From contig CALFXA010000059.1 in NCBI GenBank assembly GCA_937928015.1, forward strand, positions 1-14,179: 14,179 bases of DNA. Direction: 5' to 3'. The DNA is from an uncultured Anaerolineales bacterium (GTDB taxonomy: Bacteria > Chloroflexota > Anaerolineae > Anaerolineales > Villigracilaceae). Within the stretch, counting starts at the first letter, position 1, and every line of letters starts with the position of its first letter. The notes under the pieces are model-generated. The model ran no database searches. It was given only the letters and a program-made list of their open reading frames with translations, and was not told the DNA's origin. Made by a program: the position numbers and the translations under genes. Positions 1-7,889 of the stretch are shown piece after piece.

Positions 1-47
1 GAGATATCCACTCGTGACTGGAGTTCAGACGTGTGCTCTTCCGATCT
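1..47. other. Illumina TruSeq indexed adapter (not genomic)
   Basis: Positions 14-47 are the standard TruSeq read-2 primer sequence (GTGACTGGAGTTCAGACGTG... ending in CTCTTCCGATCT). Positions 1-5 (GAGAT) are the end of the P7 segment, and 6-13 (ATCCACTC) lie where the index belongs. Its reverse complement GAGTGGAT matches TruSeq LT index 23 (GAGTGG plus AT) as I remember the adapter list. A reading frame that starts in this adapter gives the well-known artefact peptide MTGVQTCALPI. Genomic sequence begins at 48. Confidence 0.98.
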
Positions 48-364
48 TGCTCGTTGATCAGGCGGATATTCTTCTCACGCAGGACCGCCATCATGCCCTC
101 GATATCGTCCACTTCGAGGCAGAGGTGATGCATGCCAGGTCCGCGCTTGGCCAGATATTTGGCGATGCCCGAGTCGTCGGTGGTAGGCTGGACCAGCTCC
201 ACTTCTGCGCCTGCCAGGGGCAGGAAGGCGACCTGGGATTTTTCGGCGGGGACATCGCGTAACTCGTGCAGGGGAATCCCCAGCGCGTCGCGCCAGAAGG
301 ACAGGGACTTTTCCATATCGACGACGACGACGGCTACGTGGTTGATGGCTTTGATGACAGGCAT
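48..364 (-). CDS. mce: Methylmalonyl-CoA epimerase, 3' truncated by the insert end
   Basis: Interconverts the 2R and 2S forms of methylmalonyl-CoA in propionate metabolism (cytoplasm). About 105 residues are present against roughly 135-150 in the family; the C-terminus is cut off by the adapter junction. Seen: a vicinal-oxygen-chelate fold starting INHVAVVVVDMEKSLSFWRD (residues 7-26), then AEVELVQPTTDDSGIAKYL (53-71) and KRGPGMHHLCLEVDDI (73-88), the block that separates epimerases from other VOC proteins. His9, Glu56 and His79/His80 sit about where the metal ligands are expected; the last ligand, a C-terminal Glu, would be in the missing part. ATG at 364 has GGAG about 7 nt upstream. It follows the CoA-binding gene by 63 nt on the same strand, so co-transcription is likely. 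Other VOC enzymes are possible but less likely. Confidence 0.87.
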
Positions 365-427
365 TGGTTTCTCCGTGTGAATAGACTGGTGGAAGTCATT
401 TCGAAAGTGGCTGTCACCTTGAAACAA

Positions 428-916
428 CTATGCTACTTTCATGAACCCGAACAGCTTCCACATGCTGCGCATCATGCCGTGGCCGAAATCGGGTTTGAGA
501 AATTGGTTGGGACAGGAACCTGGGATGACCGTGATGCCGTTGGCTTTGCACAGGTCCACGGCGCTCTGCGAGACGCTGGTCATGCCTTGCGCGAGGCCTG
601 GCTTGGTTCCCATCATGCAGTGCATCCAGACCCGCTTCACGCCCAGGTCCACGCACTGCTGGACGATCTGTTCGGTCACTTTGGGGTTGGCGAGGATGAA
701 TACCCCATCGGGTTTCTCGGGCAGCGACTTGAGGTCAGGGTAGCACGGGTCGCCTTCGAAGGTGGAAATGCGCGGGTTGACCGCATAGACTGTGTAGCCA
801 TTTTCCTTGAACTTGCGATAGGTCAGGTTGCAGCCTGTATCGCGCTTGTCGGAGACGCCCACGACGGCAATCTTCTTTTGGGCCAGGAAATCCTGCACCA
901 GGGTCTCGATCTTCAT
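428..916 (-). CDS. CoA-binding domain protein (Rossmann fold, CoA_binding_2 type)
   Basis: A 162-residue soluble protein of the small, single-domain CoA-binding family. Seen: a Rossmann start KKIAVVGVSDKRDTGCNLTY (residues 14-33), a second strand YTVYAVNPR (41-49), PDGVFILANP (69-78), the VKRVWMHCMMGT segment (93-104) and the C-terminal IPGSCPNQF (131-139). This order is typical of the family; the substrate is unknown. The start at 916 is preferred over an in-frame ATG 72 nt upstream because GGAGG lies 5 nt before it and the extra N-terminus would overlap the upstream gene. It follows the XRE regulator by 25 nt and precedes methylmalonyl-CoA epimerase by 63 nt, which suggests a link to acyl-CoA metabolism (inference). 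Confidence 0.85.
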   Translation of the reverse strand: MKIETLVQDFLAQKKIAVVGVSDKRDTGCNLTYRKFKENGYTVYAVNPRISTFEGDPCYPDLKSLPEKPDGVFILANPKVTEQIVQQCVDLGVKRVWMHCMMGTKPGLAQGMTSVSQSAVDLCKANGITVIPGSCPNQFLKPDFGHGMMRSMWKLFGFMKVA

Positions 917-941
917 TTTTGCCTCCAATCGTATGAATCTT

Positions 942-1829
942 TCACTTTTTGACAGGCCAAGGGGCCAGACGGATCGCGCCCTGTCCACACTGGGCGGATA
1001 GTTGGTCGAAGACGCGGCTGGTTGGATCGTCGAGCGGTAGATATTGATTCAACAGCAATTCTCCATACGGAGTCAGGGATACTGTGGTTGCAGTGGCGTA
1101 GTTCAGGCGGCCGTAATCGACGTGTGTGTATGAGAACAAATCCACATTGGCTTCGCGATCCTGCTCGACGGACGAAGCCAATTTCCAGTAACGGTCGAAG
1201 AGTGGATATTCGACGGGGCTGCGAAATGCCTTCATCAGACGCTGGAAATATGGTCGGGCGCGATAGCGAAGGCTGACCTCGCGGAAGAACCGCATGGTAC
1301 GCAGGGCATACCCATCCCAGTTTTCTGTGATCTTCGAACGGGCCGCCAGTTCCTTCCCGAACACCAGGCGGATGGCATTGTAGCCGCCCACAGTGTAGTC
1401 TGCGGTCTCGAACATGAACTGGGGAATATGGAAAAATGCCGCGGTGATCTGATTGATTGCCAGCACGTCGGAATACACATCCAGCAGAAAGGCGGGCACT
1501 CGCAATTGTCCGACCAGATCAACCATTTTTGTGAGGCTCTTGTCTGCATCCAATGTATCGGTGACCAGCGCAGCGGACGGCTGGCGCACGATCTTGTTCG
1601 GCTGGATGCCTGTGGAGGCAAAGAAGAATTCCTTGCGTTCGAGGGTGGTCAGATGGAACGCATTAGCCAGTTTGACGAGCAACTCAGGCTCGAAATGTTT
1701 CTTTGCGCCACGCTCGATCTGGCTGATGACGGCCAGGTCGATGTCGGCATATTCCGCCAGATTGAATTGCGTCCATTCCATGTCCTGGCGGAGGGCGGAG
1801 ACCAGTTTTCCGAAGTCTTTTCTATCCAT
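942..1829 (-). CDS. XRE-family transcriptional regulator with MmyB-like ligand-binding domain
   Basis: 295 residues. Residues 10-66 form a Cro/C1-type helix-turn-helix (WTQFNLAEYADIDLAVISQI at 19-38, then ERGAKKHFEPELLVKLANAF). The rest resembles the MmyB/MLTR ligand-binding domain that often follows such HTHs in bacteria: VGQLRVPAFLLDVYSDVLAI at 106-125 is the characteristic PAS-like start, and YGELLLNQYLPLDDPTSRVF (255-274) matches its C-terminal part. The ligand cannot be told. The ATG at 1829 was chosen because the HTH starts shortly after it; an upstream in-frame extension of 80 codons runs through the promoter and hairpins and looks non-coding. The Shine-Dalgarno is weak. It is first in an apparent operon with the CoA-binding and epimerase genes, so it may control CoA-linked metabolism and itself (inference). 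Confidence 0.85.
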   Translation of the reverse strand: MDRKDFGKLVSALRQDMEWTQFNLAEYADIDLAVISQIERGAKKHFEPELLVKLANAFHLTTLERKEFFFASTGIQPNKIVRQPSAALVTDTLDADKSLTKMVDLVGQLRVPAFLLDVYSDVLAINQITAAFFHIPQFMFETADYTVGGYNAIRLVFGKELAARSKITENWDGYALRTMRFFREVSLRYRARPYFQRLMKAFRSPVEYPLFDRYWKLASSVEQDREANVDLFSYTHVDYGRLNYATATTVSLTPYGELLLNQYLPLDDPTSRVFDQLSAQCGQGAIRLAPWPVKK

Positions 1830-1838
1830 AGTGTTTTT

Positions 1839-1854
1839 TTTGTACCGGTAAAAA
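1839..1854. promoter_or_regulatory. Palindrome in the leader of the XRE gene, possible operator
   Basis: A perfect TACCGGTA (1843..1850) is flanked by T-rich and A-rich arms that extend the symmetry to 16 bp with one mismatched pair. It lies between the predicted transcription start (about 1871) and the start codon (1829) of an HTH regulator. Autoregulatory XRE proteins often bind such sites. Functional assignment is inference. Confidence 0.35.
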
Positions 1855-1877
1855 GGCTGTAAAATATTTTTGAGTCT

Positions 1878-1906
1878 ATTATAATTTTTTTTGCTGGACA
1901 CTCCAA
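1878..1906 (-). promoter_or_regulatory. Predicted sigma-70 promoter of the XRE regulator operon
   Basis: On the minus strand a perfect TATAAT (1883..1878) is preceded, with a 17-nt spacer, by TTGGAG (1906..1901), a partial -35 match. Transcription would start near 1871 and leave a leader of about 40 nt before the ATG at 1829. Predicted by eye only. Confidence 0.55.
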
Positions 1907-1915
1907 GGCTGGTTT

Positions 1916-2001
1916 TATAAAATGGGACTGTTGCCGTTCGGCCAGTTCCTGTAGGTGTTAGGGACCCTACAACCAGAGACCCCGATCTTCGGGGTCTCTT
2001 T
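1916..2001 (+). ncRNA. Candidate small RNA with three stem-loops, ending in an intrinsic terminator
   Basis: On the plus strand, TTGCTG (1891..1896) and TATAAA (1916..1921, continuing AAT) form a promoter-like pair with a long 19-nt spacer. A run of three hairpins follows: 1925-1949 (GGACTG with CAGTTCC around a GCC-GTTC-GGC tip), 1950-1971 (TGTAGG with CCTACA), and 1975-1999 (11-bp stem AGAGACCCCGA with TCGGGGTCTCT) followed by TTT. The unit of about 75 nt sits between two minus-strand genes and contains no plausible coding frame. I do not recognise a known RNA family. The alternative is that the last hairpin merely ends the lipoprotein transcript from the right, although no T-run follows it on the minus strand. 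Confidence 0.4.
1975..2001 (+). terminator. Strong hairpin with short T tail
   Basis: An 11-bp perfect stem (1975-1985 with 1989-1999), a 3-nt loop and TTT at 1999-2001 on the plus strand. On the minus strand the hairpin is followed by GGTTGTAG, so it is a poorer terminator for the lipoprotein gene ending at 2073. Confidence 0.55.
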
Positions 2002-2072
2002 GCCTGTGTCAGCTTCTCATTAAACCATGAATGATCATCAAATTGAAGCGATGAAACACGCTTTATCACTGA

Positions 2073-2774
2073 TTAAGGACAATGGTAGGTAACTGTTTTT
2101 GTAATCCTGGTTGATTTTCCGATCCCGTTGAAGGCTAATACTTCATAAACTGCGCTTCCGAGAATAGTTCGGTCAGATTGAATATCGTTGTGTGCCTCTG
2201 TCGTATTGGCATCCAGGGTTCTTAATAAATTTCCATTTTCATAGATTTCAAACCCGTCTTCGTTGGTTGAGTTGTCTTCCCAGGTTATAGTAATAGCAAG
2301 ATTGAGGATTGAGCGATATGACGGACCAGATCTTTGGCAACTGAATTTTATGTCAAGATTTGACGGTGCCTTTGGCCTCGCAACCACTGTTGGTGGCGGT
2401 ATCAAGGCGGGCAGTGAATTAACTTGGCCTTCTACCGTGGCATGTTTTTGTTCAATCCAGCATCCCTTGTCGCCTTTTCGGTCTATCACGATCCAGTACC
2501 CGTTCGAGGAATCTTGTCCAACTACATCCACTTGGTCCCCCTGCTCAAAGGTGGTAACAAGAACGTACTCAGTTTCCCCTGGACCACTGTAACAATTGAT
2601 ATGTTCATTGACTGTGAGAAAGGGCGGTAAGGGAGTTAGAGAAGGAGTGATAGTTGACATTGGAGTAGCAGTACCTGTGAGAGCAATTGGTACAGAGGTC
2701 GGTGTTGGTGAAACGCATGCAGATAGCAGTAGGCACGCAAGTGAAAGTGTGGTCAAAAGTTTTTTGGGTTTCAT
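2073..2774 (-). CDS. SH3b-FN3-like lipoprotein (paralog 1)
   Basis: 233 residues, predicted outward-facing lipoprotein. Seen: a Lys-rich start and hydrophobic core ending in lipobox LSAC (Cys20), a Thr/Pro/Ser linker to about residue 52, a bacterial SH3 domain from about 55 to 117 (HINCYSGPG, YWIVID, GCWIEQKHATVEG), then a fibronectin-III-like domain from about 136 to the end (ITITWEDNSTNEDGFEIYEN). Cys61 and Cys105 frame the SH3b core, and Cys146 and Cys232 bracket the FN3-like domain; the same four cysteines recur in three other genes here. It lies 47 nt after its closest neighbour paralog, probably in one transcript. Coding sequence is AT-rich (35-45% G+C in hand-counted lines) compared with flanking genes. 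Role unknown; binding to cell wall or surface polymers is plausible from SH3b domains (inference). Confidence 0.85.
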   Translation of the reverse strand: MKPKKLLTTLSLACLLLSACVSPTPTSVPIALTGTATPMSTITPSLTPLPPFLTVNEHINCYSGPGETEYVLVTTFEQGDQVDVVGQDSSNGYWIVIDRKGDKGCWIEQKHATVEGQVNSLPALIPPPTVVARPKAPSNLDIKFSCQRSGPSYRSILNLAITITWEDNSTNEDGFEIYENGNLLRTLDANTTEAHNDIQSDRTILGSAVYEVLAFNGIGKSTRITKTVTYHCP

Positions 2775-2821
2775 ATTTTCTTATCCATTAGGGGGTGGGG
2801 TGGACCAAATTACCACCTTGC

Positions 2822-3562
2822 TTAATTTCCTTTGCATACATTCAAGGTACTTATTTGAAGCTCGGTCTTTGGGGATTCCCCCTGATCGTTGAGAGCTGTT
2901 ACGGCGTAACGGAATGATGTAGGAGTGCCTTTCTCAAGGAAAATCGCATCCTGATATTCAAGAACGCCTTTTTTTAATTCAATCAGGAGTACCCCGTCTT
3001 TATAGATGCGATATCCAGTTTCGTTTTTTGAGTCCAGCCATTTTAGCAAAACGAGCACTGTCCACCCGGTTTTTTGACTCAGCCCATACTTTCCTGGGAC
3101 GCGATCTGTAAATGTGCAGGACAAATCGACTTTGAATTTATTGGGTATTTCTGGAATGACGATGACTCGCGTCGGCACGGCATCTGCTGCCAATACGGGA
3201 ATCCCTTCGGATGAACCAACAATCGTGGCGTAACGGCTCTCGGTCCAGCATTGACCGTTCCCAGCGGGGGATTGAACAATCCAATATTCTCCTGTGCTGT
3301 CTTTCGAGAGGACTTCGACCTTCGCGCCGATAACAAGGGTGGCCAAAGTATCGTAATCGGGACCTGGCCCTGCATAACATGGGATGTCGCCGCCGACCAT
3401 TAGCAAAGGTGGGAGTGGTGTCGGCGTGGGGGGCAGAGGTGTTGCAGTCGGAACAGGGTGCGGCGTGTCAGTGGACGGAACAGCCGTTGCCTGCGGTGTG
3501 CAAGCACTTAAGATCAGGGCCAAGGCGAGCAGGGTGATCAAAATTTGAGTGTGGGATTTCAT
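2822..3562 (-). CDS. SH3b-FN3-like lipoprotein (paralog 2)
   Basis: 246 residues with the same plan as the gene downstream. A signal peptide ends in lipobox LSAC (Cys21), followed by a Thr/Pro-rich linker (residues 28-52), an SH3b domain at about 57-117 (DIPCYAGPGPDY, EYWIVQSPAGNGQCW, YATIVG), then a C-terminal FN3-like domain from about 141 (LLKWLDSKNETGYRIYKDGV). Cysteines 62, 105, 149 and 243 match the positions in the other paralogs. The ATG at 3562 is chosen over one 39 nt upstream because AGGAG precedes it by about 6 nt and the signal peptide then starts properly with MKSHTQ. First gene of a likely two-gene transcript; no clear promoter was found upstream. Function unknown. Confidence 0.85.
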   Translation of the reverse strand: MKSHTQILITLLALALILSACTPQATAVPSTDTPHPVPTATPLPPTPTPLPPLLMVGGDIPCYAGPGPDYDTLATLVIGAKVEVLSKDSTGEYWIVQSPAGNGQCWTESRYATIVGSSEGIPVLAADAVPTRVIVIPEIPNKFKVDLSCTFTDRVPGKYGLSQKTGWTVLVLLKWLDSKNETGYRIYKDGVLLIELKKGVLEYQDAIFLEKGTPTSFRYAVTALNDQGESPKTELQISTLNVCKGN

Positions 3563-3731
3563 TTGTGTCTCCTTTCCCACTGGATTTTCGTATTTTATCA
3601 TTGGTTAGTGCGGAGTTGGTGTCACCAGATTGACATGACGAAACTCGTATCCCCAAAAGGGAATATTGCTTTTATATTGTGACCTGCTGCGGTGATATAC
3701 GGAAAATAAACTCGGACAGCCTTAAACTTCC

Positions 3732-3759
3732 TTGTATCTCGCGTTCCTTCCGTTATAAT
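3732..3759 (+). promoter_or_regulatory. Predicted sigma-70 promoter of the DUF3597 gene
   Basis: TTGTAT (3732..3737), a 16-nt spacer and a perfect TATAAT (3754..3759). A start near 3766 would give a leader of about 50 nt before the ATG at 3818. It lies in the 255-nt region between divergent genes, in which no other feature was recognised. Confidence 0.55.
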
Positions 3760-3817
3760 GACTTCATCGTTGGTGGGACCTGCGCCCATCTCATCTCATT
3801 CGTCGAAAGGATATGTC

Positions 3818-4324
3818 ATGAGTTTCTTCAGCACGATCCTCCAAAAACTTGGGCTCAAGAAGGATGAGCCCGCCGCCACGCCCGCTCCCGCGGCGCCTGC
3901 CGCCCCCAAGCCCGTCGCTTCGGACAAGGGTGAGAAGGACAATGCAGCGCCTGCCGCTCCCAAGCCTGTAGTTCATTCTGCCGCGGAGGCCAGGACGGTT
4001 GCGCCTTCTGCGCCTGTCGCCCCGCCCCCGCCTGCCGCTCCCGCCAAGCCCGCTGTCCAGGCCATCTCCGATGTGGACGTGGTCAAGAAGTTGGAAGGCC
4101 TCGCCGAAGGCTCAGGCCTCGACTGGAAGGTCTCCATCGTGGACCTGCTCAAACTGCTCGAGATCGACAGCAGCCGTGAGGCTCGCAACGAATTGGCCAA
4201 GGAATTGGGCTGCCCCGAAGAACTGATGCACGACTCGGCTAAGATGAACGTCTGGTTGCATAAGACCGTCCTCAAGAAGATCGCCGAGAATGGCGGCAAT
4301 ATCCCGCAGGAATTGCTCGACTAA
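3818..4324 (+). CDS. DUF3597 domain-containing protein
   Basis: 168 residues. Seen: a short conserved start MSFFSTILQKLGLKK, an Ala/Pro-rich flexible linker (about residues 18-80, with several APAAPKP-like units), then a compact helical domain from about 84 to the end (DVDVVKKLEGLAEG, DWKVSIVDLLKLLEIDSS, RNELAKELGC, KMNVWLHKTVLKKIAENGG, PQELLD). This matches the DUF3597 family as I know it; its molecular role is not established. The ATG at 3818 is preferred over one 60 nt upstream because the family begins MSFFS, AAGG lies 7 nt before it, and the predicted promoter lies directly upstream. No signal peptide or membrane segment. Monocistronic: own promoter and own terminator. Confidence 0.88.
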   Translation: MSFFSTILQKLGLKKDEPAATPAPAAPAAPKPVASDKGEKDNAAPAAPKPVVHSAAEARTVAPSAPVAPPPPAAPAKPAVQAISDVDVVKKLEGLAEGSGLDWKVSIVDLLKLLEIDSSREARNELAKELGCPEELMHDSAKMNVWLHKTVLKKIAENGGNIPQELLD

Positions 4325-4334
4325 TATCGACCTT

Positions 4335-4372
4335 GAATGGCGCAGACAATTGTCTGCGCCATTCATTTTTTT
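4335..4372 (+). terminator. Intrinsic terminator of the DUF3597 gene
   Basis: A perfect 30-bp inverted repeat (4335-4349 with 4350-4364, GAATGGCGCAGACAA arms) followed by ATTTTTTT. It starts 10 nt after the DUF3597 stop codon and its T-run ends only 4 nt before the Shine-Dalgarno of the next gene. Confidence 0.92.
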
Positions 4373-4387
4373 ACCCGAGGAAAAACG

Positions 4388-4789
4388 ATGGGCGCTATCG
4401 AAACGTTGCTTTGTTCGGTGGGTTTCATTTTCCTGGCTGGTCTGCTTGTGTTCGCCAATGCCATCAAGATCGTGCCCGAACATCGGCGGTTGGATGTCTA
4501 TCGCCTGGGAAAGTATATCGGCGAAAAGGGACCAGGTCTGGTGCTGTTGATTCCCCTCGTTGATCGCGGTCTGATGAAGGATCTGGGCGAGGGGCCCCTG
4601 CACGAACAGACGCCCAGCCACAGGCTGGTGGGCGCCGTCGGCCAGAGCGAGTCGACGGTCTACACTGAAGGCAAGGTGCGCCTGTCGACGGGCGAGGTGT
4701 GGGATGCTGTCAGTCAGCGGCCCATTTCGACAGGCCAGCGTGTGCGTGTGGTGCGCATGATCCTTGAGGTGGAAGAGGAGCGGGCATAG
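4388..4789 (+). CDS. Small membrane protein: SPFH/stomatin start fused to NfeD-like OB fold
   Basis: 133 residues. Residues 4-25 form one membrane helix. Residues 26-66 (IKIVPEHRRLDVYRLGKYIG, then EKGPGLVLLIPLVDRGLMKD) are the opening strands of a stomatin/slipin SPFH domain. Instead of the rest of that domain, residues 78-131 give an NfeD C-terminal OB fold (HRLVGAVGQSESTVYTEGKV, then GEVWDAVSQRPISTGQRVRV and a closing LEVEEE). In bacteria NfeD and slipin/SPFH proteins are classically encoded side by side and act together in membranes; here abbreviated parts of both are one chain. The ATG at 4388 has GAGG 7 nt upstream (4377-4380). Its ribosome-binding site directly follows the preceding gene's terminator, so expression probably depends on readthrough or an unseen promoter. 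Residue similarities are clear; the function is inference. Confidence 0.8.
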   Translation: MGAIETLLCSVGFIFLAGLLVFANAIKIVPEHRRLDVYRLGKYIGEKGPGLVLLIPLVDRGLMKDLGEGPLHEQTPSHRLVGAVGQSESTVYTEGKVRLSTGEVWDAVSQRPISTGQRVRVVRMILEVEEERA

Positions 4790-4850
4790 CCCTTCCTTAA
4801 TCCCATCCCATCTGATACAATCCAAGCCGCACGATTTATGAAGTACCGAG

Positions 4851-4881
4851 AAAGCCTCGGCCACCCAGGTCGGGGTTTTTG
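4851..4881 (+). terminator. Intrinsic terminator after the SPFH-NfeD gene
   Basis: AAAGCCTCGGC (4851-4861) pairs, with a few G-T wobbles, with GTCGGGGTTTT downstream (from 4869) around a 7-nt loop, and the stem runs into TTTTT at 4876-4880. It lies about 60 nt after the stop codon at 4789. Confidence 0.75.
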
Positions 4882-4888
4882 TGTGTGT

Positions 4889-4943
4889 TAGACCCTGGAC
4901 AATGAACAGCAGACCCTTGTCGCAGTTCATTGTCTATGGTCTA
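4889..4943. repeat. Imperfect inverted repeat upstream of typA
   Basis: Arms of 19 nt (4889-4907 and 4925-4943) match at 17 positions in inverted orientation, with the inner 10 bp perfect (GACAATGAAC with GTTCATTGTC), around a 17-nt spacer. It sits between a terminator and the typA ribosome-binding site. It could be a leader structure of typA or a copy of a dispersed intergenic repeat; the short GTCTAT-like units next to it favour the latter. Confidence 0.6.
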
Positions 4944-4981
4944 TTGTCTACCCAAATCCGCTTTACGAATAACGAGAAACC

Positions 4982-6841
<1,860 letters not shown>

Positions 6842-6847
6842 AATATG

Positions 6848-6882
6848 ACAGGCTGGAGAAAAATTCTCCAGCCTGTTTTTTT
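6848..6882 (+). terminator. Intrinsic terminator of typA
   Basis: A perfect 13-bp stem (6848-6860 with 6864-6876), an AAA loop and a T-run through 6882. It begins 6 nt after the typA stop codon. It lies between convergent genes, so it may also slow transcription from the lipoprotein gene at 6920. Confidence 0.95.
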
Positions 6883-6919
6883 GTGATTCAATGTTTTGCC
6901 GCTAAATTTTATGTCCGCG

Positions 6920-7762
6920 TTAATCGCAGGTGCTTAGCTCAATGTCCTTGATGACGGATGCGCCGTAATCATTGAAGGATTGCACGCCATAGACGTAGGT
7001 CACAGGATCGATGACCAGGAAGGTGTTGAACACGTTTGTATATGAGGTTTGGTTGGGGCCGACGGTAGCCAACAGGTTCCCATCTTTATAGATCGAGAAA
7101 CCATTTTCGTTGTCGGACTCATCCTTCCAACTCAGTTTGACGGTCCATTCCCAACTGAGGATCCAGATGTCGCCGACCTTGTGCGATTTATTGACTGCGG
7201 TGCAAGCTGTGTGGATCCCCTTGGGCGGGTTGGGGGCCTGGGGGGCAGGAGTCGCTGTGGGCGGGAGCGCGGGCGGGACGCCTTCAGGCAGCCCGACCAC
7301 ATTTCCCAGGACGGTCGCGTACGCGCCCCACAGCCAGCAGGTCGCGCCGTTGCCGCCAGGGTATTGAATGATCCAATAATTATCGGGTGTATATCGTCCG
7401 ACCACATTGGCGGTCATACCCACTTTGAAGACCATGACTAGTTCATAGTTGATGCCAGGTCCGGTGCGGCAGTTGGTGTCTGTATTGACCGAGACTGTGG
7501 GCGCCACTACAGGCGTCGGCGGGGGCGGTCCAGGGGTGACGGTTTCCGTCGGGATGGCAGCGGTCTGGGTGGCGGCCGCCAGCGTTTGCACTGCCATTGT
7601 CAACGCGACATCGATGTTGATCGTGTCGGAGGGTTGATTTGCGTCAGCCGTTGGAGAGGCAGGCGGTGCGGAAGTGGTGGGGGCACTCGACGGCAGATTG
7701 CATGCCAGGGCTGTTGCCATCAACATGATAAGGACAAGATATAGTGGTTTTAGGCCTTTCAT
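6920..7762 (-). CDS. SH3b-FN3-like lipoprotein (paralog 3)
   Basis: 280 residues. A signal peptide ends ATALAC (Cys21). A long Thr/Ala/Pro linker follows, with an alanine-rich stretch (VALTMAVQTLAAATQTAAIP, 52-71). The SH3b domain is at about 90-155 (TNCRTGPGINYELVMVFKVG, NYWIIQYPGGNGATCWLWGA, YATVLG). A second Pro linker leads to a C-terminal FN3-like domain from about 184 (KLSWKDESDNENGFSIYKDG). Cysteines 98, 142, 187 and 279 match those of the other three paralogs. ATG at 7762 with AGGAG about 8 nt upstream. A CATAAT box (7794..7789) lies about 30 nt upstream but has no good -35. It is convergent with typA and separated from paralog 4 by that gene's terminator, so probably its own transcript. 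Function unknown; likely cell-surface binding. Confidence 0.85.
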   Translation of the reverse strand: MKGLKPLYLVLIMLMATALACNLPSSAPTTSAPPASPTADANQPSDTINIDVALTMAVQTLAAATQTAAIPTETVTPGPPPPTPVVAPTVSVNTDTNCRTGPGINYELVMVFKVGMTANVVGRYTPDNYWIIQYPGGNGATCWLWGAYATVLGNVVGLPEGVPPALPPTATPAPQAPNPPKGIHTACTAVNKSHKVGDIWILSWEWTVKLSWKDESDNENGFSIYKDGNLLATVGPNQTSYTNVFNTFLVIDPVTYVYGVQSFNDYGASVIKDIELSTCD

Positions 7763-7847
7763 AATGCAGCTCCTCTTGAATTTTTTTCATTATGTCATAC
7801 TACACGTCTGGTTTCTATCCCATGATGGAACTATTGTATAAACGAGA

Positions 7848-7879
7848 AAATCGCCCCCGAGATGTCTCGGGGGCGATTT
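7848..7879 (-). terminator. Intrinsic terminator after lipoprotein paralog 4
   Basis: A 15-bp perfect stem (7848-7862 with 7865-7879, core TCGCCCCCGAGA) begins 11 nt after the stop codon at 7890. Reading on the minus strand, the stem ends in TTTTC. It marks the 3' end of the long minus-strand gene run from the right. Confidence 0.85.
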
Positions 7880-7889
7880 GTTGGAACGC

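Noticed and set aside
14..262. Plus-strand reading frame of 82 codons at the left end
   Set aside because: It begins inside the adapter (MTGVQTCALPI) and then runs antisense to the epimerase gene.
266..952. Plus-strand frame of 228 codons antisense to the CoA-binding gene
   Set aside because: No family resemblance, and it is the reverse of a gene with clear Rossmann motifs and a good ribosome-binding site.
942..2069. Longer version of the XRE regulator with 80 extra N-terminal residues
   Set aside because: The extension is the translation of the promoter and hairpin region, and the HTH domain starts right after the internal Met at 1829.
4889..4943. Insertion-sequence end or attachment site
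   Set aside because: No transposase or integrase gene, no flanking direct repeat, and the arms are imperfect. It is better called a repeat or leader hairpin.
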